Source: Polaromonas sp. JS666
GTDB lineage: Bacteria > Pseudomonadota > Gammaproteobacteria > Burkholderiales > Burkholderiaceae_C
DNA length: 64,000 bases
Reading direction: 5' to 3'
NCBI RefSeq assembly: GCF_900103405.1
Contig: NZ_FNHX01000003.1
Span: 372,001-436,000, forward strand
Below the pieces are notes generated by a model. That model had not been told where the DNA came from, made no database searches, and worked only from the letters and a program-made list of their open reading frames with translations. A program made the translations under genes and the position numbers. Below, one piece after another: positions 60,149 through 64,000 of the stretch. The number at the start of each line of letters is the position of its first letter. Position 1 is the first letter of the stretch.

Positions 60149-63137
60149 TTTGGCGGTCGCCTTTCAGGTCCACGAATACGCTGGAGCCGACCTTGGCGGG
60201 CGTGACCTTGCCATGGGCATGCACATACAGGGTCTGCTCCTTGCGCTGCAGGCCGCCGGCGACCACGGCCATGGCGATGGAGCGGCCCAGGAAGGCGCTG
60301 TGGTAGCTGGAGGTCACATGGCCCAGCATCTGGTTTTGCGCGCCCACGGTGGGGCTTTCCATGATTTGCGCGCCCTCGACCAGCACGCTGGCCGGGTCTT
60401 CGGGCAAAAGCCCCACCAGCTGCTTGCGGCCTTCGCGGGCCGTGTCGCTGCGTGACAGCGAGCGCTTGCCCAGGAAGCTGAAGGGCTTTTTCATGCCGAC
60501 GGCCCAGGCCATGTCCAGGTCCATCGGGCTCATGGAGCCGTCGGTATCCTGGCCGACGATGATGAAGCCCTTTTCGGCGCGCAGCACGTGCATGGTTTCG
60601 GTGCCGTAAGGCGTGATGTCGAACTCGGCGCCGGCGGCCATCACCGCCTCCCACAGCGCGCGGCCGTAGCCGGACTCGACGTTGAGTTCATAAGACAACT
60701 CACCCGAGAAGCTGATGCGGAACACACGCACGGGCAGGCCGTGCACCGTGCCCGCGCGCCAGTCCATGAACTTGAAGCTGTCGGGCGAGAGGTCGATGTC
60801 GGCGCAGAGCTTGGCCAGCACCGCGCGTGATTTGGGCCCCACCAGGGCGATGGTGGACCAATGGTCGGTCACCGAGGTCATCCAGACCTTGAGTTCGGGC
60901 CATTCGGTCTGGTGCCAGCGCTCCAGCCAGTTCAGCACCCGGGCCGCGCCGCCGGTGGTGGTGGTCATGTAGAACTGGTTTTGTTCGATGCAGGCGGTCA
61001 CGCCGTCGTCCATCACCATGCCGTTTTCGTCCAGCATCAGGCCGTAGCGGCATTTGCCGACGGCCAGCTGGGTCCAGGCATTGGCGTAGATGCGGTTCAG
61101 GAATTCGCGTGCATCCGGGCCGTCGATCTGGATCTTGCCCAGGGTGGAGGCGTCCATCACCGCCACGCCGTTGCGGGCGGCCAGGCATTCGCGGGCGACC
61201 GCGGCATGCAGGTCTTCACCGGGTTTGGCAAAGTACCAGGGACGCTGCCATTGGCCGACCGGCTCCAGCGCCGCGCCGCGCGCCACATGCGAGGCATGGA
61301 TGGCGCCGTAGCGGTTCGGGTCGAACAGCTCCCCGGACATGGTGCCGGCCAGGGCGCCCAGGCTGACCGGCGTGTAGGCCGGGCGGTAGGTGGTGGTGCC
61401 GACCTCGCTGACCGGGCGCTTGAGCGCGCGGGCCGTGATGACAAAGCCGTTGACGTTGGACAGCTTGCCCTGGTCGGTGCCGAAGCCCAGCGCGGTGTAG
61501 CGCTTGACGTGCTCGATCGAGTGGTAGTTCTCGCGCACCGCCAGTTCGATGTCGCCGGCGCTGACGTCGTTCTGGTAGTCGACAAACGCCTTGGCGCCCG
61601 CGCCTTCGGCCTTGCCGTCGGGCAGGCGGAACATGGGGCGCGGCTGCAGGCGCCGGGGCTGGGGGCAGGACGGCACCGGCAAGGTGTCGGTCTTGCCGCA
61701 GGCGGCCAGCACTTGCTGCATCGCCTGGGTGGTTTGTGCCAGCGCGTCGGCCAGCTCGAAAGCGCCGGTGACCGAACCGGCGCAGGCAACACCTTTGCGC
61801 CCCGTGTGCGGCGCCACAAAGGCCGCGAGCGATTCGTCCCACTGCGGGCGGCTGCCGTCGTGGCAAAACAGGTGTACCGTGGGCGACAGGCCGCCGGAGC
61901 TCAGCACCACGTCGCAGGCCAGGAAGGTACCGGCACCGGTCGCTTCGTCGCGGGTGGGATGCAGGGGCACAAGCCTGACGCCCTTGACCTCGCCGCCACC
62001 GGTGGCTTCGGCAATGCAGTGGCCCGCCATCACCGTGTAGCTGCTGTTGCGCGCCACCGCGCTGTGGCGCACGTCGGCCACGGTGACCTGGGCGCCGGCC
62101 TTGGCCAGGCTTTCGGCGCAGTCGTGGATCAGGTCGCTGGTGCCGCAGATCACCACGCGCTGGCCGACACGCACGCCGTAGCGATGCAAAAAGGTCTGGC
62201 CGGCGGAAACCGTCATCACGCCCGGCAGGTCGTTGTTGCCGAACACCAGGGGGCGCTCGATGGCGCCCGTGGCCAGGACCACCTGGTGCGCGCGTATCTT
62301 GTGCATGCGGTGGCGCGGCAGGTGGGCCTGGCGCTGCCCGGGCGCGATGTGGTCTTGCAGCAGCTCCACGGCCTGCACCAGGTTCTGTTCATACATGCCG
62401 AAGGCGGTGGTGCGCACCAGGACCGTCACATGCGGCATCTCGGCCAGGGCGGCCTGCACCGAGCGGATGTAGGCCTCGCTGCTGCGGCCGTCGATCTGGG
62501 CGTTGGGGTCGGACAGCAGCCAGCCGCCGAGTTCGTTCTGCTCGTCCAGCAGCAGGGTCTTGAGCCCGGCGCGGCCGGCTTGCAGCGCGGCCAGCAGGCC
62601 GCAGGCGCCGCCGCCGACGACCAGCACGTCCACGTGGTGGTGCAGGTGGTCGTAGTCCTCGGGATCGGGTTCGGCCGGCGCGTCGCCGAAGCCGGCGAAC
62701 TTGCGGATCACGGTTTCATACAGCGGCCAGAACTTTTGCGGCCACTTGAAGGTCTTGCTGTAAAAACCGGCCGGCATGAAGCGCGAGCCCTGGCCCAGCA
62801 CCGACTTCAAGTCGAAGTCCAGCGAGGGCCAGCCCGAGGTGGAGCGGGCGCTCAGGCCTTCATAAAGCTCGGCCTGGGTGGCCTTGACGTTGGGCGTGGT
62901 CAGCGCGCCCGTGCCCAGCTGCACCAGCGCGTTCGGCTCTTCCGCGCCCGCGCCTATGATGCCGCGGGGACGGCCGTACTTGAAGCTGCGCGCCATGCGG
63001 CGCACGCCGTGGGCCAGCAAGGCGGAGGCCAGCGTGTCGCCGGGGTGGCCGGTGTAGTCGCGGCCGTCAAAGCTGAAGTTGACCGTGCGCGTGCTGTCGA
63101 TGCGCGTGCCGGCCTGGGGAACCCTGGAGCCGCTCAT
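60141..63137 (-). CDS. soxA: Sarcosine oxidase alpha subunit
   Basis: 998 residues, usual SoxA length. Domains in order: N-terminal ferredoxin-like part (VNFSFDGRDYTGHPGDTLASALLAHGVRRMARSFKYGRPRG, split here over about 19-60), NAD-binding part with VLVVGGGACGLLAALQAG (about 170), and a C-terminal GcvT-like folate domain from about 600 onwards (SFSGELSYELNVESGYGRALWE). With the other subunits it oxidises sarcosine to glycine, H2O2 and methylene-THF or formaldehyde. It overlaps soxD and soxG. Confidence 0.95.
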   Translation of the reverse strand: MSGSRVPQAGTRIDSTRTVNFSFDGRDYTGHPGDTLASALLAHGVRRMARSFKYGRPRGIIGAGAEEPNALVQLGTGALTTPNVKATQAELYEGLSARSTSGWPSLDFDLKSVLGQGSRFMPAGFYSKTFKWPQKFWPLYETVIRKFAGFGDAPAEPDPEDYDHLHHHVDVLVVGGGACGLLAALQAGRAGLKTLLLDEQNELGGWLLSDPNAQIDGRSSEAYIRSVQAALAEMPHVTVLVRTTAFGMYEQNLVQAVELLQDHIAPGQRQAHLPRHRMHKIRAHQVVLATGAIERPLVFGNNDLPGVMTVSAGQTFLHRYGVRVGQRVVICGTSDLIHDCAESLAKAGAQVTVADVRHSAVARNSSYTVMAGHCIAEATGGGEVKGVRLVPLHPTRDEATGAGTFLACDVVLSSGGLSPTVHLFCHDGSRPQWDESLAAFVAPHTGRKGVACAGSVTGAFELADALAQTTQAMQQVLAACGKTDTLPVPSCPQPRRLQPRPMFRLPDGKAEGAGAKAFVDYQNDVSAGDIELAVRENYHSIEHVKRYTALGFGTDQGKLSNVNGFVITARALKRPVSEVGTTTYRPAYTPVSLGALAGTMSGELFDPNRYGAIHASHVARGAALEPVGQWQRPWYFAKPGEDLHAAVARECLAARNGVAVMDASTLGKIQIDGPDAREFLNRIYANAWTQLAVGKCRYGLMLDENGMVMDDGVTACIEQNQFYMTTTTGGAARVLNWLERWHQTEWPELKVWMTSVTDHWSTIALVGPKSRAVLAKLCADIDLSPDSFKFMDWRAGTVHGLPVRVFRISFSGELSYELNVESGYGRALWEAVMAAGAEFDITPYGTETMHVLRAEKGFIIVGQDTDGSMSPMDLDMAWAVGMKKPFSFLGKRSLSRSDTAREGRKQLVGLLPEDPASVLVEGAQIMESPTVGAQNQMLGHVTSSYHSAFLGRSIAMAVVAGGLQRKEQTLYVHAHGKVTPAKVGSSVFVDLKGDRQNV

Positions 63138-63442
63138 TTCGTTTGCTCCTTGGCCATGTCGGCCAGAAACAAGGCCTTGCCTTCGGCCAGGGTCCAGGTG
63201 CCGGCGATTTCATAGCTGGCGGTGTTGCGCTTCACGGCAAATACCTTGCGGCAGGCCGCGGTGTGCTGCCATTGCTCCCAGAACCAGCCCTTGGTGTTCC
63301 TGCGCATAAAAACATAGTCGCCCCAGGTGGCGTCGTCCACAGCCTCGGGCTGGAGCGGGCGGGGGATATAGGCTTCACCGGCGTTGCTGAACTCTTCTTC
63401 GTCCCGCGTTTCGCCGCAGTGGGGGCAGTGCAATAAAAACAT
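63134..63442 (-). CDS. soxD: Sarcosine oxidase delta subunit
   Basis: 102 residues from ATG 63442 (MFLLHCPHCGETRDEEEF). Zinc-binding Cys and His residues (HCPHC, HTAACRKVF) and FMRRNTKGWFWEQWQHTAACR are diagnostic for SoxD. The frame opens 41 codons earlier inside soxB, which is not real. One base separates it from the soxB stop, and it overlaps soxA by four bases. Confidence 0.93.
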   Translation of the reverse strand: MFLLHCPHCGETRDEEEFSNAGEAYIPRPLQPEAVDDATWGDYVFMRRNTKGWFWEQWQHTAACRKVFAVKRNTASYEIAGTWTLAEGKALFLADMAKEQTK

Positions 63443-63443
63443 A

Positions 63444-64000
63444 TCAGTGGGCGACGCCTGCGGCGCCGTGTTCGTCGATGAGGTGGCCGGTGTGGAAGCG
63501 GTCCACGGTGAAGGATCTGGCGAGCGCATTGGGTTCGCCCTGGGCCAGCATGTCGGCAAAGACATGGCCCGAACCCGGCGTGGCCTTGAAGCCGCCGGTG
63601 CCCCAGCCGCAGTTGAAGAACAGGCCTTGGACTGCCGTCTTGGAAATGATCGGGCAGGCGTCGGGCGTCACGTCCACAATGCCGCCCCATTGGCGGTTCA
63701 TGCGCACGCGGGAGAACTGGGGGAACAGCTCGATGATGGCGGCCGCCGTGTGCTCGATCACGTGCGGGCTGCCGCGCTGGCCGTAGCCCAGGTAGCTGTC
63801 GATGCCGGCGCCTATCACCAGCTCGCCCTTGTCCGACTGGCTCAGGTAGCCGTGGACCGCGTTGGACATGATCACGGTGTCGATCACGCGCTGCATCGAT
63901 TCGGACACAAAGGCCTGCAGCGGATGGCTTTCGAGCGGCATGCGCAGGCCGGCCATTTTGGCCAGCACCGATGAATGGCCGGCGGCCACGCAGCCCACAC
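63444..64000 (-). CDS. soxB: Sarcosine oxidase beta subunit, cut by the window edge
   Basis: Only the C-terminal 185 residues or so are inside the window; the start lies beyond base 64000. Visible SoxB segments: [58 protein letters not shown] and the end [20 protein letters not shown]. SoxB carries the covalent FMN and non-covalent FAD and does the sarcosine oxidation. First of the soxBDAG-glyA set. Confidence 0.94.
   Translation of the reverse strand, partial: VGCVAAGHSSVLAKMAGLRMPLESHPLQAFVSESMQRVIDTVIMSNAVHGYLSQSDKGELVIGAGIDSYLGYGQRGSPHVIEHTAAAIIELFPQFSRVRMNRQWGGIVDVTPDACPIISKTAVQGLFFNCGWGTGGFKATPGSGHVFADMLAQGEPNALARSFTVDRFHTGHLIDEHGAAGVAH

Noticed and set aside
60861..63215. 784-codon plus-strand frame opposite soxA
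   Set aside because: Shadow of soxA; composition only.

Overview
The window is GC-rich bacterial DNA with tightly packed operons. Gene content (two tripartite-tricarboxylate 'Bug' binding proteins, GlxA-type AraC regulators, a complete glycine-betaine demethylation pathway, sarcosine oxidase, gene style) points to a betaproteobacterium of the Burkholderiales, probably Comamonadaceae (Polaromonas/Variovorax-like). That placement is inference. No rRNA, tRNA, CRISPR array, insertion sequence or prophage was seen.

Left part (1-18.4 kb): the end of a Bug binding protein overlaps an aspartoacylase-family gene. Next comes a minus-strand trio: OmpR-type response regulator, secreted LysM-FecR protein, CHASE2 histidine kinase. 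Divergent from it is a plus-strand pair whose genes overlap by 4 bases: a 2576-residue secreted protein of about twelve DUF11-type repeats and several SdrD B-like modules, and a 1380-residue OmpA-domain protein with a predicted beta-barrel. The five genes look like one surface-structure system with its own envelope signalling, and are the best candidate here for something undescribed.

Middle part (18.4-30.8 kb): a hipBA-type toxin-antitoxin pair has two inverted-repeat operators. A D-amino-acid style cluster follows: Lrp regulator, polar amino acid ABC transporter, DadA-like oxidase, Asp/Glu-racemase family enzyme, LysR regulator, a second Bug protein and an N-acyl-D-amino-acid deacylase. An EamA exporter with a very histidine-rich tail ends the block.

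Right part (30.9-64 kb): almost everything serves choline and glycine betaine. betA and betB oxidise choline to betaine. choX, a phosphorylcholine phosphatase and a PhnD-like binding protein collect substrate. A long minus-strand series (soxBDAG, glyA, a dipeptidase homologue, caiX-like binding protein, DUF5943-like protein, dgcAB, etfAB, gbcAB, proVW, gbdR, fdhA, purU, sdaA, folB-like) strips the methyl groups one by one, handles the released C1 units and turns glycine through serine into pyruvate. soxB runs off the right edge.

Several short DNA elements stand out: a 13-bp inverted repeat between the choline regulator and choX with a matching half-site before betB; three 9-mers at exact 11-bp spacing before the phosphatase gene; a five-copy 8-bp tandem repeat before the PhnD-like gene; and strong hairpins after fdhA and after the caiX-like gene. 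The dipeptidase homologue has lost several canonical zinc ligands.
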